Shown here: in pieces, positions 1 through 11,449 of the stretch
Layout: every line of letters starts with the position of its first letter
Position numbering within the stretch: the stretch's first letter is position 1
Origin: Lamellibrachia satsuma
Taxonomy: Eukaryota; Annelida; Polychaeta; Sabellida; Siboglinidae
Assembly (NCBI GenBank): GCA_033239005.1
Contig: BSQZ01000035.1
Location: forward strand, 62,001-126,000
DNA: 64,000 nt
Reading direction: 5' to 3'
Made by a program: the position numbers and the translations under genes
Notes under the pieces: model-generated
Database searches by the model: none
What the model saw: only the letters and a program-made list of their open reading frames with translations
Told to the model about the DNA's origin: nothing

Positions 1-760
1 AAATAATCGTTTTGTGAATATGTGGCATTTTTTATATATCATTTTGATAGGAAAGTGCATCGCAGTAGGCATTTTAGCATTAAACTTTCACTGTGTTGAT
101 TTTATGACCTGTGAGTGTGAAGTGTATACTGGACAATGCGTTTATAAATAATTGGTCTGTGAATAGGAGGTTTTTTATATCATTTTGATAGTAAGTTGCA
201 TCGCAGTAGGTTTGTTAGCATTAAGCATACACTGTGCCATTGTATCTAACAACTAAAAGTATACTAACAATGCATGTGTATTAGTTAAGTTACTCTGCGT
301 CCTGTTGTAAAACGGCGCTCATGCTAAAGTGCTTGGAATTTCTTAAACATGATATCGACATAACATCAATATGTGCATTTACGTGCTGACGGTAGGTCAT
401 ATCATTACGTTTGTTGTTACTAGAGGCGCTTCTTGAGAGAAATGCAGGTCACGTTAATACATATATGGTGATTAAGAAGTGTTTCTTGGGTAGGATATCA
501 CGAAGGGCCAGTTCTTTGAAAAAAACACAGGCCAAGTTATTAAATATTTGAATATAAGTCAAATTGCTACGTTTGTGGTCGCTAGAGGCAAACAATGATT
601 GCACTTGACGAATGAGTGTATACATACAAGACCGTAATGTTAGTTGAACGGATATTTGTTACTTTATTACTTCGTTACTTAGCTATTTTGCTAATATGCT
701 GCTTTGCTACTCAGTAATGGCTGAAGAGCCGACGACAACCGAATTGTGATGGAAAATACG
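1..760. repeat. dispersed repeat copies, left edge
   Basis: No gene is visible here. Two related stretches near 1-130 and 145-270 share a block with the core CATTTTGATAGTAAGTTGC followed by ATCGCAGTAGG. The same block recurs near 41,900-42,000 and 43,755-43,830. From about 400 to 720 the sequence matches, in inverted orientation, the stretch near 41,050-41,330 (shared core GTTGTTACTAGAGGCGCTTC). The repeats are visible by eye; their class is unknown. Confidence 0.55.
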
Positions 761-1989
761 TTAAGTACAGGAATATGCGCTAAAAAAACAAAGTTATTAT
801 CATTACCGAAAGTGATTATTTGCAAAGCTGCATTTGATCCATTGCTGAAAATTAACAGTGCAAATTAACATCCATTTGCGGCTACTCTACTTGTTATCAG
901 TATGATCATATGAAGTATGAAGTTAATAAAATATTATCCTGCTTGTTGGCAGAACAGTTTTTTGGGTCTTATTTACATATCTTCTCTGCATACGTGTTCT
1001 GTGTATGCATTGTCATAGGTAGGAAAGTCACGTTTTTTTCTTATTATTTAAATTATTTGGTACTTGTTTCGGGTTTCTAAGATAAATAGCACAGAAAACA
1101 CAGATGTTGTAGAGTTTTTATGAAAGTTTCTGACATGTTTAATATTTATATTACTATTTTTTTCTAAACCACAAGAAAGGGTCATTCCATGTGAATCCCA
1201 CCAATGGGTGTTGCACTGATCTCTTCATTTTTCGAATTAATAAGTTTGGTGAAAGCCCTTGGTAAGCTAAGCATGTAAAAAATTGGACGTCCTAGCTCCG
1301 TTAGTTTTTAGCTGTGGCAGTTTTTTAGTTTAGCAGGCAACATTTTATGATAGCGTTTTAAAAATTAATACAAATTATTCATAATTCACAAGATAACATT
1401 TCATGAACTAATCAACCTATATCAATACAACTTGTTGGAATTGTTCTCTGCAATGTGTAGATAACATAACCATAACTATACTCTACAGGAATACATGTTA
1501 TTGATGGTTACAGTGCATTAAGCTGATAAAGTAACAATTTGTTCAATAAACCACCTGTGAGAGGCTTTTCATGCATCAATCGCGTGCTAGATACACATCT
1601 ATCTGTTAAAAGTGAAACTATTTAGAGTATTAATGCATTCCAGTGCTCATATCAGAGCCACGTGACTTGTCTTGTTGTCATAATTCTCCTTAGCTGCGCC
1701 TATTGTCTAGAATTAAATACCTTCCGTAAAAAACTGACGACATGTTTATTCCAAATTGCATTTCCACCATTTGTCTGGTTATTATTATCACAATACACCT
1801 CTACAAGCCAAACAATAATTATCATTGTGGAGAATGTTGCAGGACACGTGGATTTATTTGTGTAACAGACGCGACATATCATTTAAGATAGACAATTATT
1901 TTTTACACATTTTTATACAAATGCTCCATGTTTCTACAGACTTTTATGGAATATGGAATATTTTTGATTGTTGGCTAATAATTGTTGTC

Positions 1990-2800
1990 AGTTAATAATG
2001 GTAAAAAGAGTTTCAGTTTTGTAAACGTGGATTTCACACTAACTGTTTTGAAAGTTGCATTGTGTGAGACGCTGGCACGTGACAAAAGTAACAAATTGAT
2101 TAGTGGCTCATGATACATATTAATTATGTGGAAATATGCCTGTTGTTTGCCAGTGCAGTATCATATAAAGAGCTACATTGATCTTCTCATGTTACATGTT
2201 GTCGATTTAGTTTGGTGCAATGTCATTTGAACTATTCATGCTTTTGCGAAAGTATGTACTTATTTTCATTCCTTACACATAGTTAATTCTTAGAAGATAA
2301 ATATGGGTAAGTGGTCTGATATGTCATTATACAGTATGTAAGATCTAATTAACAATTCATACGGATTATTCTTCATTGCTGGTTGCTATGTTTTTCTGGA
2401 GTTAATAATGGTAAAAATAGTTTTTGTTTTGTAAACCTGGATTTCACACTAGCATGTTATGAAAGTAGCATTATGTGAGATATACTACCACGTGATGAAA
2501 GTAGCATTATGTGAGATATACTACCACGTGATGAAAGTATAGCTAGTTGATTATTAGCTTCTTTGAATATCATGATGAAGCAAATTAATTATGTGGAAAT
2601 GTGCGTGTTGTCTGCCAGTGCAGTATTACATAAAGAGCTACATAGTTTGGGTCATTGTGCATGTAAACTTTCAGTTTGTATTTAATTTTGTTATTATTGT
2701 GTTGTTATTTGAAATATTCATGCATTTGAAAAGATATGTGTACTTATATTCATTTTGTGTATGTAGCACAATGTAATTTTGTACTGTGTCGTTATGCTAT
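1990..2800. repeat. direct tandem duplication, about 405 bp period
   Basis: A stretch beginning GTTAATAATGGTAAAAAGAG near 1,996 is repeated near 2,401 with the same order of landmarks (GGATTTCACACTA, ATTATGTGGAAAT, TGCCAGTGCAGTAT). A weaker third start is seen near 2,808. The second copy contains an internal 36-bp tandem duplication (2,461-2,535) around ATGTGAGATATACTACCACG. The short reading frames here are incidental. Confidence 0.6.
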
Positions 2801-3089
2801 GTATGGGAAATAATGGTAAATAAAATATGGTGTTAGTTCTATAAACATGGATTGTATGACTAATTTCCCTAACTGTATTATTAAAGCTCTAGTTCATTAG
2901 CACGACACTGGCTGTGTATATAAACACCGCTGCAGACTGGTACACGGTGTGACGTAATCGTAAGATATACAGCTCCGAAACAAAATCACTCAAAATATAT
3001 TTTTTTGCAAATAACTGCACAAGTTATTCAATTTCTTTTTATGCTATATGCACTAACAATTACAATCGTAATCATAAACGTATCATTAG

Positions 3090-3712
3090 AGCAAACCGCT
3101 TTGATAATAACGGCTACGCCTACTTCAGGCACGGGGATATTTTCTGCCCGCTACACCGTCCCATGTATCCACAGCCGCCTCAGCGACACTGTAGAGCAAA
3201 TCATGCATGTGTCATGTTACGTGTCATAATGATTCTGACCTTTAGGGCTTATTTGCGTGTGGATGAGATAGTCCCCCGATGCAGCAGCGTAGTTAAGGGT
3301 GCCTTCACTTTCGAGATGTAACACTGAATGGCGACATGATCACAGTTTCATTTAGGCAGTTTAAACAAGGAGGTAGACAAGGCCCTCGGTCTTTGCAGGT
3401 TAACGGACAATGTGTCCTAGCCTCCTAAGCATATATATTTACCCAGCCACATGGCTCAGACAATTTTTTCAGGCTAGCGGTTCAGTGCAGGCGGCCCTAA
3501 TTATTTGCACACACAGCTAGCACTACAATGTTGCGGATGTTTTTTTATTTAATATTAGAGCGTCTGCTGGAATTCTGTGGGCTGAATACTAAAGTGCTTA
3601 AGGGCCACAGTTTCAAGATTGGGGCGGCCACATCGGCAGCATTTAGGGGCGAGCAGGACGCACACATTAGAGCAGCAGGTAGATGGGCGTCGGATGCTTT
3701 CATGAAGTAGGC
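3090..3712 (+). pseudogene. tyrosine recombinase remnant of a DIRS/Ngaro-like retroelement, copy 1
   Basis: Translation in shifting plus frames gives a recombinase-like order: AYLRVDEIVPR near 3,250, RQFKQGGRQG near 3,355-3,380, then FCGLNTKVLKGHSFKIGAAT and GRWASDAF near 3,570-3,705. This matches the C-terminal half of the tyrosine recombinases (RHRY class) of DIRS-type and Ngaro-type retrotransposons. Several frameshifts and stops break it. The catalytic histidine is kept in GHSFKIG, but the usual arginine three residues on is lysine, and where the second copy has the tyrosine codon TAC (FRKYIR) this copy has TAG. It is therefore inactive. A second copy lies at 46.16-46.75 kb. Confidence 0.75.
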
Positions 3713-4430
3713 ACTATATTCAAATAGCATAACAGCTATAGGTACAGGTCTCGTAAGTATAGCAGGTAATCTGACAGTAGTGGTGTTATACTCACTGTTA
3801 TAATAAACGTGGTGGCTTGGTTGTTTTCTATGTTTGTGGCCCTGGGGATATGGCCAAAACTCTGGCAGTGGCGGAGTCGATAGTGTCTTCACTATCATAA
3901 TGTTCCAACAGAGTGTAGTGGTATATATAGTAAAGTCTCTTAAAGGATATTTCATTAAAACTAATGTAATAATAATGATGATAGCTAATACATAATGGAA
4001 ATATTGATAGCTAATACCTATTTGAAATGTGCATGGATGTAGTTGAATCTAGCTTAAACTCTGACAGGGGCGGAGTCGATAGTTAATATTTTACATATTG
4101 AAGGTGTTTCGGATCTGACAGTAGCGGATTTAGTATTTTAGTAGTCTTAACCGAATTAACTATGTGGCTTTTGCGAGATAACGCACACGTAATTTGTGTT
4201 GGGGGTTGGTCACATAGGGTGACCTGGTGGCAGAGTGACCCCCACCGATACAGTGTGATTGTAAATACTAGCCAGTAGTCATATAATTAGTACTTGTAGT
4301 GGGTGGCTGTCGGAGACATTTAAATATTATATGTATCAATGTTTGTTAGACTGCGTAATATGTCAGTAAATTGTAAATTATGTATTATGTGTAAATACCA
4401 GTTGGGGCCGGCATGCTTGCTGTGGCCAAT
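3712..4430. repeat. downstream part of retroelement copy 1 / duplicated segment
   Basis: The sequence after the recombinase contains repeated GGCGGAGTCGATAG-type motifs, a block around AGAGTGACCCCCACCGATAC and the string GGGGCCGGCATGCTTGCTG. All recur in the same order at 46,750-47,575. No gene is present. The match to the second copy breaks at about 4,423, where the LINE insertion begins. Confidence 0.65.
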
Positions 4431-5003
4431 TTTCAATTATTTAATAATCTTACTAGTTATTCTCTTATATACATATGAATAGTAACAGAAGCTGCAACTT
4501 GTAATCAAATACATATACATAACTATTTAAATATTCTTTACTCTTAGATAATTGGTATTATCCAATTCTCATTTGAGCTATGACATCTTAGACAACAATA
4601 TTTACTATGTATGTATTTACTATTCTATTTTTATCCCATGTTTTATTGTTTAGACAACAGCTGCAACTTTTGTACTATAAGTAGGTGGTTCTCGCCAAAA
4701 GCCCTCCAGGGTTTCATAGAATTTCAACAGTTACACCGTAATTTAGTTATTAATATTATTATTTTTTTTTCAACAACAACAACATAATACAGGTGCATAG
4801 TATGGTGTGCTGCTGCTGCTGCTGAAGGGACATAGCTGAAGTCATACGACTTATAAGGTGCTATGCCCTTCTCAAACAAAATAAATGCAATATAAGTAAA
4901 ACATTAAATACAAAATAGCATTCACAATTCACTTATAAACTTATTACTGTGGTGCTTGAGCTAATTATAAATTAACTAATTGACATAACTTTCAATTATA
5001 AGT

Positions 5004-8000
5004 TTATAAATATGCTGTAAGTAATGACAACTTGAATGTTTTTTTAAATTGTTTTAAACTTGGTAGCTGAGTTATTTCATTTGCTAAGCTGTTCCACGTA
5101 TTTATACCTTTGACAGTGAGTGACAATAGTCTGAGGGTTGTGTTTGTTTTTTTAACATAAAACAGTTTGCTTTGTCTGGTACCATACATGTGTATAGCTT
5201 TGGTTGGGTTAAAGAATGCTTGAACCCGACCATTTAAAGAATGATTATTTGCTTTATAGAGCATAATCATAGACTTGTATGTAACTAAATCATGAAGTTT
5301 AAGTATTTTTGAGCTGTGGAAAAATACAGATGTATGATCATGGTAATTAAGGTTATAAATAATCCGTATAGCTTTCTTCTGTAACAGAAATAGTTTCTTG
5401 AGTCTCGACTGATACGTACTTCCCCATATCTCACAGCAATATGACATATGTGGTTCAACAAGTGATTGATATAATATGTGTAACGCTTGACAATCAAGAA
5501 CATGCATAGTTTTATACAAAACTGCTATGCTTTTTGATACTTTTGTTTCAACCATTTTTATATGTTCTCTCCATGTTAGGTTTTCATCAATAGTTACTCC
5601 AAGGAATGTTGTATTTGTTACCTGCTCAATGTTTATTCCATTCAAAACTATATGCACATCTGTTCTAGGTTGTTTTTTATTGTTAAACATTATAAAATTT
5701 GTTTTATTCACATTGAGCGATAATTTGTTTGCTCTGAACCATAGGCCTAGTTGTTTTAGTTCGTTGTTAACTACATTGGTTACATCATCAATATTATTAG
5801 CCGAGTAAAAAATGTTAGTATCATCTGCAAATAGAATAATATGAAGTAGTTTGGAAACATCGCACATGTCATTTATGTACAAGATAAACAGTAATGGGCC
5901 AAGGATGGATCCTTGCGGGACTCCACACTTGATTTCCTTGAATTCTGAGTTACTATTATTGTAGCATACATATTGTCTACGGTTGGATAAATAACTTTTT
6001 ATCCATTCCAGAGCTAAACCCCTTACTCCATAGCATTGCAATTTACTTAGCAATATGTTGTGGTCAACGGTGTCGAAAGCTTTTTTTAGATCGATAAAGA
6101 CACCAATCGTAGTTTGGGATTTATCCATTGCAGAAGTAACCTTTTCGACAAATTCAGTTAGAGCTAGTGAGGTCGAATGATTATTTCTAAAGTCATACTG
6201 CCCGTCTGACAGTATGTGTTGTGCTTCAATGAAAGATGTTAGCCTTTTGTTAAATATTTTTTCAAGTATTTTTTAAAATTGGGATAAAAGAGATATAGGT
6301 CTATAATTAGAAAATTGAAAACGATCACCTGACTTAAATACAGGAATGATTTTTGCCAATTTCATATCCTTCGGAAATGATCCGCAGATCAATGATCTGT
6401 TAAAAATGTGGGTTAGCGGTTTTACAATTTGCTTTATTATATGCTTAACTGTTTTCATGCTGATCTCATCGTGTCCGTAGGAAGTTTTACTTTTGCACCC
6501 AGACACAATGTCAAGTACTTCTTGCTCAGTAACTGGGTGTATATACATTGACTGTGATACATTACTTTTTACGAAGTCAGTGGGCTTTGTTCCCGGGCAG
6601 GGTTCTATAAGGCTTGATAAATTTGTACCTATGTCAACAAAGAATGTGTTGAAATAGTTAGCTATTTCTTTACTTTCTAATACAACTCGTTTTTCACCAA
6701 CTTGAAATTCGTTGGAATATTTTGTTTCAGATTTTCTTTTACATATTATGTTGTTAAGAATTTTCCAAGTCTCTCTTGTATTAGTTTTACAATCTTCAAG
6801 CTTTTTCCTGTAATAGTTTTTCTTTTCTAGACGTAACAGTTTTGTTAACTTGTTTTTGTACTTTTTGTACCGACTTTCTGTTAATTCTGACCTATCTTTT
6901 AGAAACGCTAAGTACAGGTTATTTTTCTTTATGCAGGCATTTTTTAGCCCTCTTGTTAACCAAGGTTTATCAATCCGTTTTGTTTTTCCTGTATACGTGG
7001 TTATTTTGACAGGACAGGCATCATTGTAAGTATTACTTAGTGCTTGCATAAGCGCGAGAATGCTAAATTAGGGTTTGACTCGTTCATTACAATTTCCCAG
7101 TTTATATCATTTAGGTCGTGCTCAAGTCTGTTTAACGAATCTTCATCTAATTTTCTTTTATATTTAACTGTTGGATCTTCATGATTAACCACATTAGTGT
7201 TGTTGTCACATAGAACGAAAGTTGGCATATGATCTGTAGCATCGCTTAAAACAATGCCGCACACTTTGTTTCTACACAGCTCAGAACAGAAAATGTTATC
7301 TATTATAGTAGCACTCGTGCCTGTTATTCGTGTTGGCCTTGTGATCAAGGGATATAACCCAGAGCTAAACATTTGATCAAGGAAATATTTTGTTTCAGCT
7401 CGCTCTTCGCAGTGCAATAGATCTATATTGTAATCACCACAAATGTATACAATTTTACTGGTGAGATTTCCCAGTATGAATGAGAGATTAAATTTGCTGA
7501 TGCTGGTATTCGGCGCTCTATATATACAACCGACATTGATTTTTTCGTGTTTACTAATCTGTAACTCGATAAAGATGCTTTCAAAACAGTCATTATCCAC
7601 ATATGAAATGTTCCTTAGACAAATATTAGAAGACTGACAATTGTTAAGCAGAGATTCACACACATATATGGCAACACCACCACCTGGCATGTTTTTTCTG
7701 GAATTACAGTACAGTTTGTAACCTGAAAATGCGACTTCATTGCAGGTTACTTCATTTCCATCCCAACTGTTTTCATTAAGCCAAGTTTCTGATATTGCAA
7801 TGATTTGAAATTTATACTCCATACTTCGGATAGTATCCTTTATCTTAGACAAATTTGCTTTTAGACTCCGGGCATTAAAGTGTATAACACTCAGTTTGTT
7901 TGGCCGGTTGTTGCTAGCACTGCTAAAATTGGTTGAAAATTGTGCTGAGGTGTAATATCTGCAGTGTGTAGGCAAATCGTGATACAACAAACTTTCAGTA

Positions 8001-8092
8001 TCTATTTCGTGTTCATAACAGTGTTCGTTATAATCAAGCGGTTTATCATATGTAAGTGTTAACCCGCCGTTTTGTTGAGTATCTGACGGCAT
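5004..8092 (-). pseudogene. LINE ORF2: AP endonuclease + reverse transcriptase, one frameshift and one stop
   Basis: The first part (8,092-7,037) is an apurinic/apyrimidinic-type endonuclease: VIHFNARSLK, ISETWLNEN, CGDYNIDLL and SDATDHMP. The frame slips by one base near 7,040-7,050 and continues as 7,049-6,273, a linker plus the start of reverse transcriptase (GHDEISMKTVK, NYRPISLLSQF). An in-frame TAA at 6,273-6,275 separates this from 6,128-5,004. That last part has KKAFDTVDHN, GVPQGSILGPLLF, the catalytic FADDTN and the C-terminal tail. The two reverse-transcriptase pieces are in the same frame, so only one point stop divides them. The element is young-looking but not functional as read. 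Confidence 0.88.
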
Positions 8093-8150
8093 AGTTAAAT
8101 GAAGAGATCACAACAAGATTTAGCAAGATATTGAACATGTACTTAGTTAT

Positions 8151-8960
8151 CTAATCACGGTTTGCCACATCGTGCCGCTCCCTTACCACCAGTTTGTCAA
8201 ATGTCAAATACGCGATTTTCCCCTCTTCCCGGGCCTTCATCATTTTGGGCAACAGTTCTTTCCGCCTCGCCATGACCCGCTGTGAGTAGTCTTCGTTCAC
8301 GTAGATGCCTCGAGGCCGATTCTTCTTCGCCGCCTGTAGCACCAGCTCGCGGTCCTTGTACGATTTGAACTTGACGACGATAGTCCTGGCTCTCGTCCCC
8401 GTGCCGCCAGTTCGGTGCGCGCGCTCAATGTTGATGGCGTGCACTTGTGCTTCGGGAAGTTCTAGGGCTGTTGTCATTGCCCTGCGTACGTTCTTCTCCG
8501 TCTGCTCCCACGTCTCGCCGTCGACTTCAGAAACGCCGTCAAACCGCAGATTGCAGCGTCTCGATTGGTTTTCTTGGTAGTCGATCGAGTGTTCCATTTT
8601 CTGTATTGTGACTTCGAAATCGAGCATCTTTTTTGACAGGTCGTCGATGTTTTCCTTGGACTGATTTACTTTCAGTTCCTCGACTTGAGTCTGTGTGTAC
8701 TGAAGGCTGATCCGTAGTTCTGTCAGTGCCGTGGTTGTCTCGCGCATGAAACAGTCCACCCTCCGGTTTATCTCGGCGACCGCGCTTTGCAAACATGCCT
8801 GGTACGCGTTTTGTTGCACTGTTAGGAGCTTCTCGACGAGCGCATCATGAGTCGTGTTATCGTTCACGTCGGCGTTTGTTTCAATGTGCGTGTCGTCAGT
8901 TGGGGCCGTGGTTGCGCCACCTACACTGGCTCCACCCTTTGGCTGCTTAGTCTTAGGCAT
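8151..8960 (-). CDS. LINE ORF1 protein (coiled coil + RRM-like RNA-binding domain)
   Basis: Intact frame of about 269 residues; the first ATG lies just inside the open frame. The N-terminus is Thr/Gly/Pro-rich. A helical, heptad-like middle part (around residues 60-125, with ELRISLQYTQTQVEELKVNQ) suggests a trimer-forming coiled coil. The C-terminal half (RRCNLRFDGVSE, then INIERAHRTGG and RARTIVVKFKSYKDRELVL) matches the RRM-like and C-terminal domains of L1-type ORF1 proteins (Transposase_22 group). In that family the protein coats the element's RNA and acts as a nucleic-acid chaperone. It lies 58 bp upstream of ORF2 on the same strand. It is more GC-rich than the flanks. Confidence 0.85.
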   Translation of the reverse strand: MPKTKQPKGGASVGGATTAPTDDTHIETNADVNDNTTHDALVEKLLTVQQNAYQACLQSAVAEINRRVDCFMRETTTALTELRISLQYTQTQVEELKVNQSKENIDDLSKKMLDFEVTIQKMEHSIDYQENQSRRCNLRFDGVSEVDGETWEQTEKNVRRAMTTALELPEAQVHAINIERAHRTGGTGTRARTIVVKFKSYKDRELVLQAAKKNRPRGIYVNEDYSQRVMARRKELLPKMMKAREEGKIAYLTFDKLVVRERHDVANRD

Positions 8961-9465
8961 CACGGTTTGGTTGTGTCACCCTGAGAGTGTCACACACTCA
9001 GCCGCAAACAATGGCGTTACAGTCAACACACTTGAGTTAATACCACTTCAGTGGCTATTGTTCCTCGTCAGTGCGTCGAGGTGAATCAATGACTTCGTGT
9101 CAGCGGGGATAGATTTTCCCGCGCTGTACTGTCCAGATGAGCGATATTTCCAGCAAGTAGCACAGTGTCAGAGATAAATACACGTTTTTCACGTGTTTGA
9201 CGGTAGAATCCGCTAGTTCCTTCACTGAAGTGAAGGATCAGTTATTCATCTGCGCACAGGTCAATCATCTTTTCGATCGCCCATGTAGAATCGGGCAAAA
9301 TCAAAAATTGTTGCAGAGCTCGTAATACACACGTATATCAATCAGCGGTCTCATGTAACAACTCATTATAATTATTATTTAATTTTTTTCTTCTTTTTTA
9401 CATTCTGCAATACTGTCATAATCAACTTGCGTGTGTACGTGACTGAAATAAAGTTAATTCATTCA

Positions 9466-10320
9466 TTATGTGTTGGTGTAAATCGTTTTCATGTTGAATA
9501 TTGACATAATTGCTGGTATATTAATTCATAAATTAAACGTCATGGATTTGGCCTGTTTCACTCTAACCTGGATTTGTGTTGTCATTCTGCATAAATGTAT
9601 TTATGTGTCATGTAATGGGTGCATAAAAACCACTTTCGTAAATAGAAGACAGCATGCGATACCTGAAGGCGTTCGGGTTGCAAATGGTGACGGCGGGAAA
9701 GACGACCGGTCCTTGTCGCGACATCGTTATCGTCATTCTGACAGGCCAACTCAAGTACAGTCTCGCTAAATATTGACAATGGTAGACGAATATCGAGGTG
9801 CTGGGTAGCACGATTGTGATCCAGAGCATCCTACAGCAGACGAAAGTGTCGTGTGGTTTTAAGAACGCCGAACAGTCGCACCGATACAGTGCTTCTCGCC
9901 AAAGACTTTTGTATCATAACATGTTGACCATACTGTGCTATCATAATATTGTCTCTGACAATACCGTGCCAAGTAATGCAGGCATTGTTTTTCGTAGTTC
10001 AACAAGCACCCGCCATATGTAGTAAGGGAACAACGTGCAAAACCGGCCCCCACCAAAACGGGGACCTGCCCGTTTGGAGTTACTGTATTATTTACTATAC
10101 TGCACGAATTATATACAGTAAAATTGGCGGTATCACTGCCAAGTAACTCACAAGGGATCACTGTTGAATGATGGTCGGAAGCGCGAAACGCAAATTCAAA
10201 CAAGTGAGCTAAAAATATTGTTTTTCACACTTCTTATAATATTTGCACTGTTTTCTAAATGTCACATTTATATTTTGAAACAAAAGGAAACTCTGGTATT
10301 TATAAGCCAGTTGTGCTTGC
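9466..10320. repeat. duplicated segment, copy 1 (right part)
   Basis: This stretch matches 47,570-48,375 in order and orientation, from ATTATGTGTTG through the DEG/ENaC exon to AACTCTGGTATT.ATAAGCCAGT. With 3,090-4,423 it forms a duplicated block of about 2.2 kb, split here by the LINE. Similarity fades at about 10,320. The region 10,320-10,730 shows nothing recognisable beyond AT-rich runs. Confidence 0.7.
9663..9830 (-). CDS. DEG/ENaC channel TM1 exon, duplicate copy
   Basis: A 168-nt exon opens after an AG acceptor (TCTGCTGTAG) and closes at an AG|GTATCG donor. It encodes the first transmembrane helix (LWITIVLPSTSIFVYHC) and the post-TM1 signature FPAVTICNPNAF. Length and splice phase are identical to the exon at 47,793-47,960, and no stop is present. 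The exon may belong to a paralogue whose remaining exons lie left of this window, or be an orphan duplicate. Nearby minus-strand open sequence up to 10,203 is not recognisable as channel sequence. Confidence 0.75.
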
Positions 10321-10729
10321 TCTGATATGTACGTATTATATTTAAAGTGCGTGCACTCGTCTTATTAAAAACGAAAAACCAGAAGATGTGTTGTGCTGCC
10401 AAACGGGCCCCACAGAATGTGTGACCAGGGCCCACTTTGGTCGGTATGTTGTTGGTGTAGCCTATTCACCGGTAATTGGAAGTATACAGAATTATGTGTA
10501 TAGGTGAGTTATATAATAAATAAAATAAATAAATTATAATAATAAAATAATAATAGAATAATGATAGTATAAACGAATTATATTATAAGTGGAAAACTGA
10601 ATACAGAAAAACGATAATACACCATGTTTGTAATGTTTTCAGAGAGGAAAGAAGGGAATGAATGGGTAAAATGTGGACAATGCACGGCGCTGGCTCACAG
10701 TCCTGGTGTGCCAGCGCCGTACATTCGAT

Positions 10730-11250
10730 ACAGATATCAGGGAATATGGATGGCTACCTCCCGTAGTGTTAAAACTTAAGTGCATATAAACTTACGATAA
10801 AGCAATTCTCTGAATAAAGCTGAAACATCGTAATGCAACTTTTTTGTTGTTTTCTGAGATGCAATTGTATAAGTTCCCGTCGTGGTTCACTATACAAAAA
10901 TTATAGAGTAAAAGCCAATGTTACCATTTTTAACGCAACGCAAAATTATATTAATCACATGCCTCATTATATCTAGTCCCTCCTCAGTACGATTATTTGT
11001 TCGTCTTGTTTCAGATTAATTTCGCGATGAATTGAACCTATTTAGCATCCACTACGACATGTTAGCTTGTTTGTGCTAATTTATATTTAGTTATGGTGAG
11101 AGCATCTCACAAATTATGACATTATTTTAACCGGTTTTGGTTCAAATTCGGCGAAAAAGAACAACGATGGTTCAGCTGTCTACACTGTGACATCAGGCTA
11201 TTCGCACTTTTGCAACGACCAGTCAATAACAGGCATCCTGAAGCCAGTGT
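10730..11250. repeat. dispersed repeat module preceding the 36-bp minisatellite
   Basis: The order of landmarks GATGGCTACCTCCCGTAGTG, a GCTGAAACATCGTAATGCAA-type block, TCGTGGTTC.CTAT and GTGACATCAGGCT.TTCGCAC recurs with changes near 55,550-55,860, 60,130-60,310, 63,705-63,900 and, in part, 54,155-54,335 and 48,205-48,250. Each main copy leads into the same 36-bp minisatellite, so module and satellite move or duplicate together. Class unknown. Confidence 0.6.
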
Positions 11251-11254
11251 TTCC

Positions 11255-11447
11255 ACACAAGACACCTCTGCCGTGTCTAACCCTTGATCTATACAAAGAC
11301 ACCTCCGCCGTCTCAGACCCTTGGATCTACACAAAACATCTCCGCCGCCTCATAACCTGGATCTACATAAGATACCTCCGCCGTCTCAGAACTTGGATCT
11401 ATACAAAATACCTTCGCCGTCTCAGAACCTGGATCTACACAATAAAC
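11255..11447. repeat. 36-bp minisatellite, short block
   Basis: About five degenerate units of 36 bp are built on CTCAGACCCTGGATCTACAC followed by AAGACACCTCCGCCGT. Because 36 is divisible by three and the unit lacks stops, several frames stay open on both strands (for example RPWIYTRHLRRL units). These frames are not evidence of genes. Confidence 0.8.
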
Positions 11448-11449
11448 CC

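Larger units (their letters stand above)
4423..9466 (-). mobile_element. near full-length LINE inserted in the duplicated segment
   Basis: Two ORFs on the minus strand have the ORF1/ORF2 layout of a CR1/L2/jockey-group non-LTR retrotransposon. The boundaries come from comparison with the duplicated segment at 47.57 kb. There, GGCATGCTTGCTG is followed directly by GATTATGTGTTGATG; here about 5 kb lies between the two. The 3' non-coding part is 4,423-5,003 and contains a short (CTG)n. The 5' leader is 8,964-9,4xx. The right junction (9,380-9,466) ends AATAAAGTTAATTCATTCATT, which resembles the 3' tail of a small plus-strand LINE piece, so two nested events are possible. No clean target-site duplication was found. 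Confidence 0.75.

Noticed and set aside
9859..10203. Minus-strand 114-codon frame with cysteines upstream of the TM1 exon
   Set aside because: Considered as the N-terminal exon of the duplicate channel, but there is no family motif (no HG element), and the corresponding stretch at 48.0-48.2 kb is not open.
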